Origin: a virus
DNA: 46,026 bases
Virus record (IMG/VR): IMGVR_UViG_3300025876_000036
Span: 1 to 46,026 of that record
Direction: 5' to 3' (one strand)
Positions 24,956-34,099 of this stretch are shown here, one piece after another. The notes beneath the pieces are model-generated. The model was not told the DNA's origin and made no database searches. It was given only the letters and a program-made list of their open reading frames with translations. How positions within the stretch are numbered: position 1 is the stretch's first letter; each line of letters begins with the position of its first letter. The position numbers and the translations under genes were made by a program.

Positions 24956-25808
24956 TTCCTAAAGTTTTTTCAGCTAATAAAGACAATTTTTCGAATTCAA
25001 TATCTCCGTCTTCATATTTTTTTAATTCTTCAGAAAGTGACCAATTTCTAGTATTTTCAAATTTTTCACCACTATTGTTATACTCGATTGGACTAATGGA
25101 GCCTAAAGCATAAAGAGGTTGCTCCTCTGGATCTGAGGAAACAAAAAGGATCGGGAGACTTCCACCTAAAAATGGGATTATTCCTACAGGAGCTCCAAAT
25201 CCGTTTGTAGTGAAACCGTTTCCTACGGCGGACGCTTTGATCAGATATCGCCCATTTCTTCTTAAGATGAATCTAGTATCTATCTTAAGGCCCCCAACGT
25301 GTGCTTGCCCAGTCATTCTTTCGTGACTTTCTGTGAAAAGTGGAAGGGTTGACGACCTAGTGGCATAGGTAGTTAATTCTGGGTATGTAATGTTCAACCC
25401 ATATAAATTTGGAAAACTGACGATTCTGAGCGTTAAAATAAGAACATCTAGTTGATACATTCTGTTTTTAAAGGTTACATCATAAATATTATCTATACTC
25501 GCTCCTACTTGGTAATTGGCAATATTAAATCTTTCTATATCGCCTTCCTTTTCTTCATAAAGTTCTATGATTCTCTTTTCCCTTTCTTCAAGATCTTCTT
25601 CCTCTTGGCTATATCCCAATTCCTCTTCTGCTTTAGATTTGCAAGAATTATATAGCAAACTATCTAAGAAGTATAAATTTCCTATAGATGGCTTTTGATC
25701 CAAAGTCTGCCAGATTGTGTTTTCAAAATTAATAGGCTGGCTTTTCTTTTTTTTCTCAGAAGCCTCCTTGTAATATTCCTCACTACCTATTTCTACAAAA
25801 TCACTCAT
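24942..25808 (-). CDS. Tail-region protein, 288 aa, unknown function
   Basis: Last gene of the minus-strand unit that starts at 34027. The N-terminal third is charged and helical (AEEELGYSQEEEDLEEREKR); the rest is beta-rich with a Gly-rich hydrophobic stretch (GFGAPVGIIPFLGGSLPILF) that may be a buried strand pair rather than a membrane anchor. RFILRRNGRYLIKASAVGNG stands out as basic. It starts 12 nt after the stop of the 300-residue gene. I do not recognise a family. Given the flanking tail genes it is probably part of the baseplate or fibre complex. Confidence 0.5.
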   Translation of the reverse strand: MSDFVEIGSEEYYKEASEKKKKSQPINFENTIWQTLDQKPSIGNLYFLDSLLYNSCKSKAEEELGYSQEEEDLEEREKRIIELYEEKEGDIERFNIANYQVGASIDNIYDVTFKNRMYQLDVLILTLRIVSFPNLYGLNITYPELTTYATRSSTLPLFTESHERMTGQAHVGGLKIDTRFILRRNGRYLIKASAVGNGFTTNGFGAPVGIIPFLGGSLPILFVSSDPEEQPLYALGSISPIEYNNSGEKFENTRNWSLSEELKKYEDGDIEFEKLSLLAEKTLGTIGD

Positions 25809-25820
25809 CGATTGAAAGTA

Positions 25821-26723
25821 TTATTCATCCCCTCCCCCACCTGACAATTCGAAATAATTCGAAGTCAATTGCGCCGATGCAAATTGCGGAGACAAGTTAA
25901 GCACTGGAGTTTCGTTGGAAAGTCCATGAGATACTTCAAGATCATTTTCAACACAACCAACTACCGACATATATAAACCCGTGTCTTTAGCTTTAGAATC
26001 AAACAGTATAACACTTCCCGAATCTGCCAAAATGTCCTTAGATAAATATCCAATTAGCACGTATGCTTTTTTTTGATATCTACTTTCACCGAGTTTATCG
26101 TTAGTTGGCTTTTCGCCCGTGGACGTGTCGATTAGATCACCTTTTTCATCTGGTTCGAGGCTAAAAAGGTATGACGAGGGGAAGGAGGGCCATCCCAATA
26201 ATTTCTCCTCCTCTGGGAGGAAATCAGTGCGTTCATCTTGTTCTCCAGGAATTTTTCCATTACCATTGCCATTAACAGGTCCACAAACAATTGCAGCAGA
26301 ACGAACATCTAGGGTTTGATGCAAATCTAATTCTAAATATATATAACTCCTTTTCTGGGGATCGTCGTCCCATATAGGAGTAAAGTCGATCCCCAAGCCT
26401 TTAATATGGAAAGCTTCGTAAGGGGATTCCCTACTTTGTGGTGAGGGTTCTTTATCAGCTTTGATATCTGTGATAATTTCCGGGCCAGTCACACCTACCT
26501 CCGAAGCATATTCTATAGATTTCTCCTCTGCCTCATATTGTTTTTCAGTCATATAAATTCGAGATGATATTCTCAAATCTTGATCCGAACCATCTTTGCC
26601 GTGTCCCATATAAAAATCAACACCATTTGGCTGATACCTTTCTTTGGAAATTGCAATACTACTAGCAGCAGCAATTTGAATTGTTTCTGCCCCAGTTTTT
26701 ATAATTTTAAATCTTCCTCCCAT
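25821..26723 (-). CDS. Tail-region protein, 300 aa, unknown function
   Basis: Starts MGGRFKIIKTGAETIQIAAA and contains SRIYMTEKQYEAEEKSIEYA, an Asp/Pro-rich middle (FTPIWDDDPQKRSYIYLELD) and a C-terminus ending in LSGGGGDE. It is acidic and beta-rich overall, without membrane segments. The ATG lies 2 nt after the stop of the 2361-residue VWA tail protein, so translation is coupled and the products probably act in one complex. It could be a tail-tip or fibre-base protein; no family is recognised. Confidence 0.5.
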   Translation of the reverse strand: MGGRFKIIKTGAETIQIAAASSIAISKERYQPNGVDFYMGHGKDGSDQDLRISSRIYMTEKQYEAEEKSIEYASEVGVTGPEIITDIKADKEPSPQSRESPYEAFHIKGLGIDFTPIWDDDPQKRSYIYLELDLHQTLDVRSAAIVCGPVNGNGNGKIPGEQDERTDFLPEEEKLLGWPSFPSSYLFSLEPDEKGDLIDTSTGEKPTNDKLGESRYQKKAYVLIGYLSKDILADSGSVILFDSKAKDTGLYMSVVGCVENDLEVSHGLSNETPVLNLSPQFASAQLTSNYFELSGGGGDE

Positions 26724-26725
26724 AA

Positions 26726-29700
26726 TTATTTGTCTCCGTATATTGGGATTTTATATCCAGTTAAATTTATCCCAGTAACTATTAACTCAGCGACGTCAGC
26801 TTCATTGTTGGTATCATCATAGTCTATCAAATCACTAGGCACGTAATCAATAAATAAATTAAATTGACTTGGGTAAATGCCTAGATAATTATAGCCATCT
26901 TCATAGATCGAGGTTATAACCCCACTAGGAATGCCAGATTTAAAACTATAATCTTTGTTGTATCTTCCAGAATGCAAAACCCATGTATCGGTAAAATACT
27001 TATTACCAGTATATATATTAATTATACCACTAATTTCGCCTGTGTAATCTACTTCATAGATCCCAGTATTATTAATTGTTTCCGAAGAACTACCAGAAAA
27101 AGTCCCGTAGCCACTTAATGGTTGATACAAATTTTGACCACCAGTGAAAGTATCCGATTGAAACGTTGGCTTCCCATCGCTTCCGATAGAACTGACCGTT
27201 ATTAAATTACCAAGATCTCCCAAGGCATTTGTGTAGATCTGTAAGGTGCTGTTATCACTTATTGATGCGATAAATCCGAATTCGCCACTATTAATAACAT
27301 TCGACAAACCAGTTATATCCTTAAATAGATTTGGTAACTGATTCCCCGTATTTCTTACAAAGGCATTGTTATCAATTATTATTCTATCATTTATAATCGG
27401 ATTATTGTAGTTTAATGTTACTTGAGAATTAATATACCCAGACGGAGTAGAGTTAAATATTCTCGCAATTTCTAATGCTTCTAAATTTAGATTGCCAGAG
27501 TCTTCAGTTAAAATTTTATAGCCATTTTGAAGTAGAAGCTTTTCTCCTAAAACAAAAGATTGAGATCTATAAAAATCATAGCTACCGCTTCCATCATTTA
27601 TAAATCCAGTCTCCGAGCCGCTGACCGTTGTAAAACTATTGATTCCGCTTTGAAAAGCTTTAACATTCCCAAGCCCAGTGAATCTAGCGGAAGCTTCAAT
27701 ATCTATAAGTATTTGTTCGTTAGTTGAACCCAATATGCTGAAGATATCATCTATTTGATTAACTTCCACTTTGACATTTTCATATCCAGTAACTGTTTTT
27801 TGGACCTCTATTTTATTATACAACCTGCTAGTTTCTGTATTATAAAACAATCCAGTAATAGTCCCAGAAGCTTCTCCAATTCCAGTTAAGTTGGTGACAT
27901 AGTTGCCAAAAAAATCAGTAGCGTAAACTTGCTCGCCATTGTAGAAGAAGTCTGAGGTTATAATTCCAGTTTTGTTTTCATTGACGGGCAATACTCCAGA
28001 AAAGCTACTGCCAGTGTGTATGCCAGTTACATTGCCGAAAACTGGAACTTGTAAGTTTCCAGAATAAGTAGCATCATATAGGGTAATCTCTTGTGACCCA
28101 CTCAAATCAAATTGATAATTAGTTGGTCCATACAAATTAATCTCGTCGAATATCGTTATTCCACTCTGCGATAAAAAGCCCTCCTCTAATGGGAGAACAC
28201 TGAACCCGCTATAGAATAATCTATAATACCTATAAGGGTTTTCATTCTCAAATATGAACCCAGTTCTAAAGCTGATGCTTTGATCGCTTTCTGGGTTTGA
28301 TTCCTCTTCTTCTTCCCCTTTTATAACGGAATTTGGGATAACCGAGATATCCTCAAAGAATAAAGAGGCTGTATTAACTGGATAAACCGCCACTTGATTA
28401 GCGATCTCAAAAAGGGCTTCTGGTTTCAAGTCGGCTGTGAATGATCCATTAAAATATGTATTATTTGATGGAAATATATTTTCACCTTCAAAGCCTGTAA
28501 AAAATCCGCTATATGATATAGTTGTTACTTTCGGTATTAACTTTTCCTTTTCTTGTTCCGGTATCTCTTCTTTACATAGAACATAGCCAGTTTTTATATA
28601 ATTCGGATCTTCGATATCTACGCCAGAATTAATGGGGTGGCCAACTGGAATTTCTATTTGATAGTGATTATCGCACCCGCTACATTCAGCCTCTTCATCT
28701 TGAGAAATTGTATAGTAGTTACCAAAGCTGTCAAGCCCACTTTCAATAATAACAGACTTTGATCTTTTAACTATTTTAGGTGAAGGGCAGGGATATATTA
28801 TGTCTTCGAAGTCTAATTCATCATCTTCTTCTTGTGGCTTGACTACTTTGTAGCCAGAAACGAAACCAAGTAAAGATCCAGAATAATTTCCACTATACTG
28901 GAATTGGATATCTTCTTTATAAAAATCCGAAACATCTATTTCTTCAGGGAATCCAACTCCAGTAAATACGCCATATCCAAGATTTGTAAAAGTTAGCCCA
29001 ATGGATTCTACTTGATTTAAAAATACGCCATCTCCCGATATAATTGAATGATCATTTGAATTTATGATTATTGAGTCTATCCCCTCTTTCTCGTTATCAA
29101 CTCTTAGCTCAGAACCCTCAATAAAGGATAGCGGTTGTTTTTGTAATTCCAATCCGTCAGTTATGAGTTCGTGGCTATTTTCGTCGTAATTGAAATCTTT
29201 CAGCATTAGGTTTTTCCACCGCTGACCATTGTCACTGGCTTGAACCCCTATGGAAATCGGCATTGAGTATTGATATTTACTATCAATCCCATCTTGATTA
29301 TTAAACTCAATTTTATAACCCCCCATTTCTCCGTAGATTAGGGATTGTATCTGCAAAAAGTTAGAATTAATAGGGGTCGCTTTTAACAATGGCCCATTAT
29401 AAAAATCTCCACTTTTGTCATTTGCGTATTCTTCAATATCAACTTTAAATGACTGCCATATACCCCTTTTTGTGCCTAATGTAAAAGTATTATAATAACT
29501 GTTAAGCAAATAGGACAGCTCAGTCGCATTACTAAATGTGCTAACATTGTTACCCCTTCTGTCATAATAAAACTTATTATCTAAATTATAATTACTAGGA
29601 AAGCCAGTTCCATAGGTCTCCATGTATTTACCAGAGAAGTCAAAATTATACGGACTAAATTCCAAATAATCGCCAAGACTTATTTTATTAAAATCTATGC

Positions 29701-32700
29701 TTCCACTAAAAAAAGCGCCAGAAACCGATTTGTCTTTGTTGCCGACGTTGCCGCCACCGCCCGGTGGCTCGCCCCCAGCTCCACCAGCGCCTTCTGTGCC
29801 GGGGCAGCCTGGTGGTGGCTCACACAGCCCTTCATCTTCATCTTCGTCGTCGTCGTCATTGTTATCTTTATTAATTTTACCCAATAACTCTAAATTACAA
29901 ATAAAACCAACGTCTTCCCACTTTACTTCTGGCTTGTTTAATTCTGAAAAATTTGGATCACTGGAAGAAATGGATTCTTGATACCTAACGGAAAAGCCAA
30001 CTCCTTGAGCTATATTATAAGGGATTCCACTTGTGTCATATTGAATATATGCTATATCCTGAACAAATTTTGGCTTCTCATCTCTGGTTATGTCAATTAT
30101 GCCTTTACCACTTTCGTAAAATACATATGATTCCCCCCAAGGACCACCACCAGTTTCGGAGAAATATTGTAACGCTGTTAATCCTGTATCGTCACGGGAG
30201 CGGATCTTGGCAGAATCAGTATCTAAAGTTTGGTAATATCCACCAGTTTCACGAGTAACCAAACCGTCGCTCCAAGTAAGTTTAGCACTCCAAGGAATTA
30301 TTCTGGATGCAAAACCCCAGCCATCAAATACTGCTATTTCTAGTTTATCATCGGGGTAAATATTACCAGTATATGACCATACATATTCTGGAGAAGATTG
30401 CCCCGAAGTTAAAGAGACATAAGGCCAATCAATGGAATTTAATATAATTGAAGTATACTCAGTTAAGGTTAGTTGTTCCGAGGATCTATTGAAAGCATTC
30501 TGGAAGTCATTAGAACTTTCTGTAGATATATTAAAACCATTAGGAATAAAAGGCTTTGAATAAACGCCAACAGATAGGTTTTCATCTAAATTACCAACTA
30601 ATGGTTTAGCGTTCCAACCTCTTATTAACCCTCTACCATCAGTTACTACGAGTTCCAAAGATGAATATTCTACAGGACCATGCAAAAGCTCAATTTCATC
30701 TATTCTATCTTGAATAGATACTTCTACGGAACCATATCCGTCCCAACTATCAGAAACTTTAAATATTTGATTATAATCGCTGGATAAATTTGTTATAGGA
30801 TAATCAATAGAGTTAGCAGTGATTTTACCGCCCACTACCCATACCGAATAAGGTGGGGAATGTGAATACCATCTTATATTTCTACTTGGGCTTAAAACTA
30901 CCTCATCATTTACTAATATTGCAAAGTCATCATCTACGTTGACACCTAGACCTCGTCTAGTTTCGCCACTCAATTCTAATTTTTTAATAAAGAGCGAGCC
31001 TAAGGGCCAAAAATCTTCTTGCGAATACGAAGCATCTTCAAAATATAAATCATCTATATAATCATTTAAATCAGCGTTGTCAATAGATAATATTGAAATG
31101 ATATCAAGATTGGCAAAACCTCTTTTAGCTATCACATTAATAAGAATACTAAAATTCGCAGAGTTAACATTAGACATATTTACCCATTGAGCGTTGCACT
31201 CAGGTGGCAACTGATTTAAAAAGCTATTATAATAAGGTTCTAGTAACAAATTGGTGTTACCATAAGAATCTCTCGTAGTAGTAAAAAAAACAGTTTGAAC
31301 CTCTTTGCTTCCTAAGATGCTTAAAGCTTGAGATCCATAATTAGATAAAGAATCATCATCTTCGTCTGTGAATGCACATAAAATAACCTTTCTATCAGAA
31401 TAACCATTAAATGCACCGATAGAATCTATATCTACAATTGCTTCTGATAGATTTTCCTTGCCCCCTTCCAATGTTATATAGCTACGGATATCATTTAACA
31501 CCGCTTGGAATCTTTCATAAGACCCCGGTGTAGTCACCATATTGATATCATAATACTCATTTATGATACCAATAGTACTATTACTGTAATAATAATCATA
31601 TGAATAGATAAATGCATTGATTATACGAAAATCAAAAAGTTCGGATGCAGATATAGCAGCAGCACAATTTCTTATGTCGTCACCCATAGAGCCAGACCGA
31701 TCAAACAAAAATATGATGTCTACATCTTCAGCAATTTCCACATCTTCGCCTGAATCATCTACAATTCTTACCTTATTATCGCCCTCTAACCCCGTCAAAT
31801 TAAAATTACTTAAGTCTGAAATTTTATAATTCCAATCATGCGCTGGATTTAAAATTCCGTCCAAAGAATCATCATCTTTGTAATAAATACCAGTATAGGT
31901 GATATCCCCTTGGAAAGTGCCGCTTATAAACGCACGACCCGTTCCGTTGGCCTGTATTGTTGTTTTTAAAAGATTCGTACTACTTGGTAACAAATCCTCA
32001 ACCCTCTCATCCTTGATGCCATCCACTACCTGATCTCCAGAAATGCTTCTGCTAAAAAATGGGTCGATGCTCTTGGTGAAAGTATCTTCTGAGATATCTG
32101 TAGGAATTATTATTCCACTTGTAATTGCAGTTTCAGTATATCCCGAAGCGTCTGATATTAGGTAGGTATAAAAATTATCTCCAGATATTAAATTTTTAGA
32201 GCCACTTGTATTAACAAAATATTCGGGAACTTCGTTTAAAAAACTTATATCGAAAAAATCAAACTCTCCAGTTATCCCAGTATTGATGGTCTTGTTAACA
32301 TCAATCACTCCAGAGGCTAAATAAATTTCCCCAGAGTAAGACGGATTTCCGCTTACGTTAACGTTTATTCCATTTACAAAAAATCCATCCAAGTTGATTG
32401 GACTAATCAAGTTAAAGTTCTTGAAATTAACAGCTTTTTCTATGTATTTCCCTTCCACGTAAGGCTCTCCAGAATATGGAGGATAAAACATGTCTCCAGT
32501 TACTAACGAATTACTGTAATTTTCTCCAGATATTCTAATCCCGTAACCATCCCCAGAAAAGAATTCCTCAAACATGTTTTTAAACTGAACACGACCACTT
32601 ATTGAGACGTCTATATTTCCCCTAAATTTATCCTCGTAGTAATTCCCATAAACCTGTGTTTTTAATATCGCTGGTTTATCAAAAACATTAATATATAGCC

Positions 32701-33811
32701 CGCCAGTAATACTCCCAGTTTTTGACCCTGAAATATATCCACCCCCTACAAAAGAATATTCACTAGTATCAAATTGAAAAATATCTGCTGGAGATAGCCA
32801 ATTGCTAGATGGTCCATTTTGAAGAACGGTTGTCTGATCATTAACCCATACAGGTATTTGTTTGGAAGTTGATATATAAGCATCTTCCGCTTCTGTACGA
32901 GAATAAGAAAATGTTGTAATGCTTTGTAGAGGATTTGAAACTTGTGTATTTGACGGTGTAGTATAAAAATCATATACAGGAATCTGGCTGCTTTTAATTC
33001 TGTCTATTACATATTCTTCAGGAATATCATTCTGTGCTCCAAAGCTAATATTGCTGGTATCAGAATCTCTCAACAAAAATATTTTATTATCTCTACTATT
33101 TTCTTCTAAACCACTAATCATCTCGTCAATACGCGACCAGCGCTTGATGGTTCCACCCCCAAATTGAGGTATAATAGAGTTTAATAAAGCATCATTTAAA
33201 TATGCCCTACCAGTTTCAGTTTCAGAATCTACAAACGGAACATTTCGTGATGGTTGCAACAAAGGCCTTATACTAACCAAACCCCTTAATCCACTAAAAA
33301 AAGTGGTTGCGAAATTAGAAAAAGTTGAGGCTTTAGAAACCAATACCACACTTTTACCAGTAAATGTAATTGACGGGGCTTCACCAGTTTCAAAAATATA
33401 GTTTCCAGTTAATGTTCCCTCTGAATATCCAGAATATATAAGACCAGCGACTTCGACAACTCCGAAACCCTCAACGTCTCCAGAGAATTCAACACCAGTC
33501 CAAGTATAATAGTCGTGAAATCTTTTGCTTTTTACAAAATCAGTACTCCATATACTATCAATCCCGATTTTTCGTTTTTCATATTCTAAACTCCCAGAGG
33601 GTGGAACATCTGGATAAAATTTATTGAAAGTATCAACATAATAACTGCCAACCTTAAGCTCTTCGTTGTACAAAAGATTGCTAGAAATTCTATTCCCAGT
33701 CTGGAAAAAATCTGGTAAGTCGAAAGTTTTTAGAGGCAGATTAGTTTCTACATCTAAAATATCTCCAGTAGATAAATCATATCTTCCAGTTGATGTATAA
33801 TACTCTGACAT
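26726..33811 (-). CDS. Giant tail protein with von Willebrand A domain (2361 aa)
   Basis: The protein is built from beta-rich, Ser-Gly/Thr-Gly-dense segments, a style it shares with the 682-residue protein and the giant right-hand fibre. A VWA domain (about 698-890) is clear: DVDIIFLFDRSGSMGDD carries the MIDAS signature (Asp704, Ser706, Ser708), TLEGGKENLSEAIVDID supplies the second MIDAS loop, and VILCAFTDEDDDS (about 810-820) the third. VWA domains bind metal-dependent ligands. At about 1316-1356 an Asp/Glu run, a CEPPPGCPGTEG motif and Gly/Pro runs form a flexible linker in GC-rich DNA. Near 2130, LLQNGYKILTEDSGNLNLE matches other tail proteins here, followed by a NSQVTLNYNN...GDLGNLITVSS-type domain. 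It starts directly after the 71-residue gene (TAA then ATG). Role: a fibre or tail-tip adhesin. Confidence 0.8.
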   Translation of the reverse strand: MSEYYTSTGRYDLSTGDILDVETNLPLKTFDLPDFFQTGNRISSNLLYNEELKVGSYYVDTFNKFYPDVPPSGSLEYEKRKIGIDSIWSTDFVKSKRFHDYYTWTGVEFSGDVEGFGVVEVAGLIYSGYSEGTLTGNYIFETGEAPSITFTGKSVVLVSKASTFSNFATTFFSGLRGLVSIRPLLQPSRNVPFVDSETETGRAYLNDALLNSIIPQFGGGTIKRWSRIDEMISGLEENSRDNKIFLLRDSDTSNISFGAQNDIPEEYVIDRIKSSQIPVYDFYTTPSNTQVSNPLQSITTFSYSRTEAEDAYISTSKQIPVWVNDQTTVLQNGPSSNWLSPADIFQFDTSEYSFVGGGYISGSKTGSITGGLYINVFDKPAILKTQVYGNYYEDKFRGNIDVSISGRVQFKNMFEEFFSGDGYGIRISGENYSNSLVTGDMFYPPYSGEPYVEGKYIEKAVNFKNFNLISPINLDGFFVNGINVNVSGNPSYSGEIYLASGVIDVNKTINTGITGEFDFFDISFLNEVPEYFVNTSGSKNLISGDNFYTYLISDASGYTETAITSGIIIPTDISEDTFTKSIDPFFSRSISGDQVVDGIKDERVEDLLPSSTNLLKTTIQANGTGRAFISGTFQGDITYTGIYYKDDDSLDGILNPAHDWNYKISDLSNFNLTGLEGDNKVRIVDDSGEDVEIAEDVDIIFLFDRSGSMGDDIRNCAAAISASELFDFRIINAFIYSYDYYYSNSTIGIINEYYDINMVTTPGSYERFQAVLNDIRSYITLEGGKENLSEAIVDIDSIGAFNGYSDRKVILCAFTDEDDDSLSNYGSQALSILGSKEVQTVFFTTTRDSYGNTNLLLEPYYNSFLNQLPPECNAQWVNMSNVNSANFSILINVIAKRGFANLDIISILSIDNADLNDYIDDLYFEDASYSQEDFWPLGSLFIKKLELSGETRRGLGVNVDDDFAILVNDEVVLSPSRNIRWYSHSPPYSVWVVGGKITANSIDYPITNLSSDYNQIFKVSDSWDGYGSVEVSIQDRIDEIELLHGPVEYSSLELVVTDGRGLIRGWNAKPLVGNLDENLSVGVYSKPFIPNGFNISTESSNDFQNAFNRSSEQLTLTEYTSIILNSIDWPYVSLTSGQSSPEYVWSYTGNIYPDDKLEIAVFDGWGFASRIIPWSAKLTWSDGLVTRETGGYYQTLDTDSAKIRSRDDTGLTALQYFSETGGGPWGESYVFYESGKGIIDITRDEKPKFVQDIAYIQYDTSGIPYNIAQGVGFSVRYQESISSSDPNFSELNKPEVKWEDVGFICNLELLGKINKDNNDDDDEDEDEGLCEPPPGCPGTEGAGGAGGEPPGGGGNVGNKDKSVSGAFFSGSIDFNKISLGDYLEFSPYNFDFSGKYMETYGTGFPSNYNLDNKFYYDRRGNNVSTFSNATELSYLLNSYYNTFTLGTKRGIWQSFKVDIEEYANDKSGDFYNGPLLKATPINSNFLQIQSLIYGEMGGYKIEFNNQDGIDSKYQYSMPISIGVQASDNGQRWKNLMLKDFNYDENSHELITDGLELQKQPLSFIEGSELRVDNEKEGIDSIIINSNDHSIISGDGVFLNQVESIGLTFTNLGYGVFTGVGFPEEIDVSDFYKEDIQFQYSGNYSGSLLGFVSGYKVVKPQEEDDELDFEDIIYPCPSPKIVKRSKSVIIESGLDSFGNYYTISQDEEAECSGCDNHYQIEIPVGHPINSGVDIEDPNYIKTGYVLCKEEIPEQEKEKLIPKVTTISYSGFFTGFEGENIFPSNNTYFNGSFTADLKPEALFEIANQVAVYPVNTASLFFEDISVIPNSVIKGEEEEESNPESDQSISFRTGFIFENENPYRYYRLFYSGFSVLPLEEGFLSQSGITIFDEINLYGPTNYQFDLSGSQEITLYDATYSGNLQVPVFGNVTGIHTGSSFSGVLPVNENKTGIITSDFFYNGEQVYATDFFGNYVTNLTGIGEASGTITGLFYNTETSRLYNKIEVQKTVTGYENVKVEVNQIDDIFSILGSTNEQILIDIEASARFTGLGNVKAFQSGINSFTTVSGSETGFINDGSGSYDFYRSQSFVLGEKLLLQNGYKILTEDSGNLNLEALEIARIFNSTPSGYINSQVTLNYNNPIINDRIIIDNNAFVRNTGNQLPNLFKDITGLSNVINSGEFGFIASISDNSTLQIYTNALGDLGNLITVSSIGSDGKPTFQSDTFTGGQNLYQPLSGYGTFSGSSSETINNTGIYEVDYTGEISGIINIYTGNKYFTDTWVLHSGRYNKDYSFKSGIPSGVITSIYEDGYNYLGIYPSQFNLFIDYVPSDLIDYDDTNNEADVAELIVTGINLTGYKIPIYGDK

Positions 33812-34027
33812 TTAAATATTTTCTAATATATTATTTTTATAACGCCTCTGAATTGCATTTTTTTTACAACCAGAGCAACCACCACCTTGAAACTCTAATT
33901 CTGCAATGTATTGCTTATGCAGATCTTTGAACTTTTCTGGCAATTCTCCATCTTTAAGTCCAAAAAAAACATTCACAACCTCATTGATATTTTTTTCTAT
34001 TCCTTTATCCCTAATAATCCTTCTCAT
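33812..34027 (-). CDS. Small protein with CxxC, 71 aa
   Basis: Starts MRRIIRDKGIEKNINEVVNV, has a helical charged body and a GGGCSGCKKNAIQRRYKNN tail in which a CxxC follows a Gly run, possibly metal-binding (only two Cys, so it would need a partner). It is the first gene of the minus-strand unit, 7 nt after a TGTAATA box, and its stop touches the ATG of the giant VWA protein. Small Cys-containing proteins next to tail genes can be assembly or regulatory factors, but the sequence does not decide. Confidence 0.6.
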   Translation of the reverse strand: MRRIIRDKGIEKNINEVVNVFFGLKDGELPEKFKDLHKQYIAELEFQGGGCSGCKKNAIQRRYKNNILENI

Positions 34028-34034
34028 AGGGGAA

Positions 34035-34063
34035 TATTACAGTTTTTTTTATAAAAAGAGAAA
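34035..34063 (-). promoter_or_regulatory. Putative late promoter, minus strand (VWA unit)
   Basis: On the minus strand: TTTCTC at 34063-34058, exactly 16 nt, TGTAATA at 34041-34035, then 7 nt to the ATG at 34027. This is a perfect copy of the motif on the opposite strand. Its upstream box touches that of the plus-strand promoter. Confidence 0.72.
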
Positions 34064-34092
34064 TTTCTTATACATACATAAAATGTGTAATA
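34064..34092 (+). promoter_or_regulatory. Putative late promoter, plus strand (LamG/hub/fibre unit)
   Basis: TTTCTT at 34064-34069, exactly 16 nt, TGTAATA at 34086-34092 preceded by TG, then 7 nt to the ATG at 34100. It is back to back with the minus-strand promoter: GAGAAA|TTTCTT is the shared centre. Confidence 0.7.
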
Positions 34093-34099
34093 ACGTCTC

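Noticed and set aside
33005-33011. TGTAATA on the minus strand inside the VWA gene as a promoter
   Set aside because: The upstream box is absent and it lies inside a continuous reading frame.
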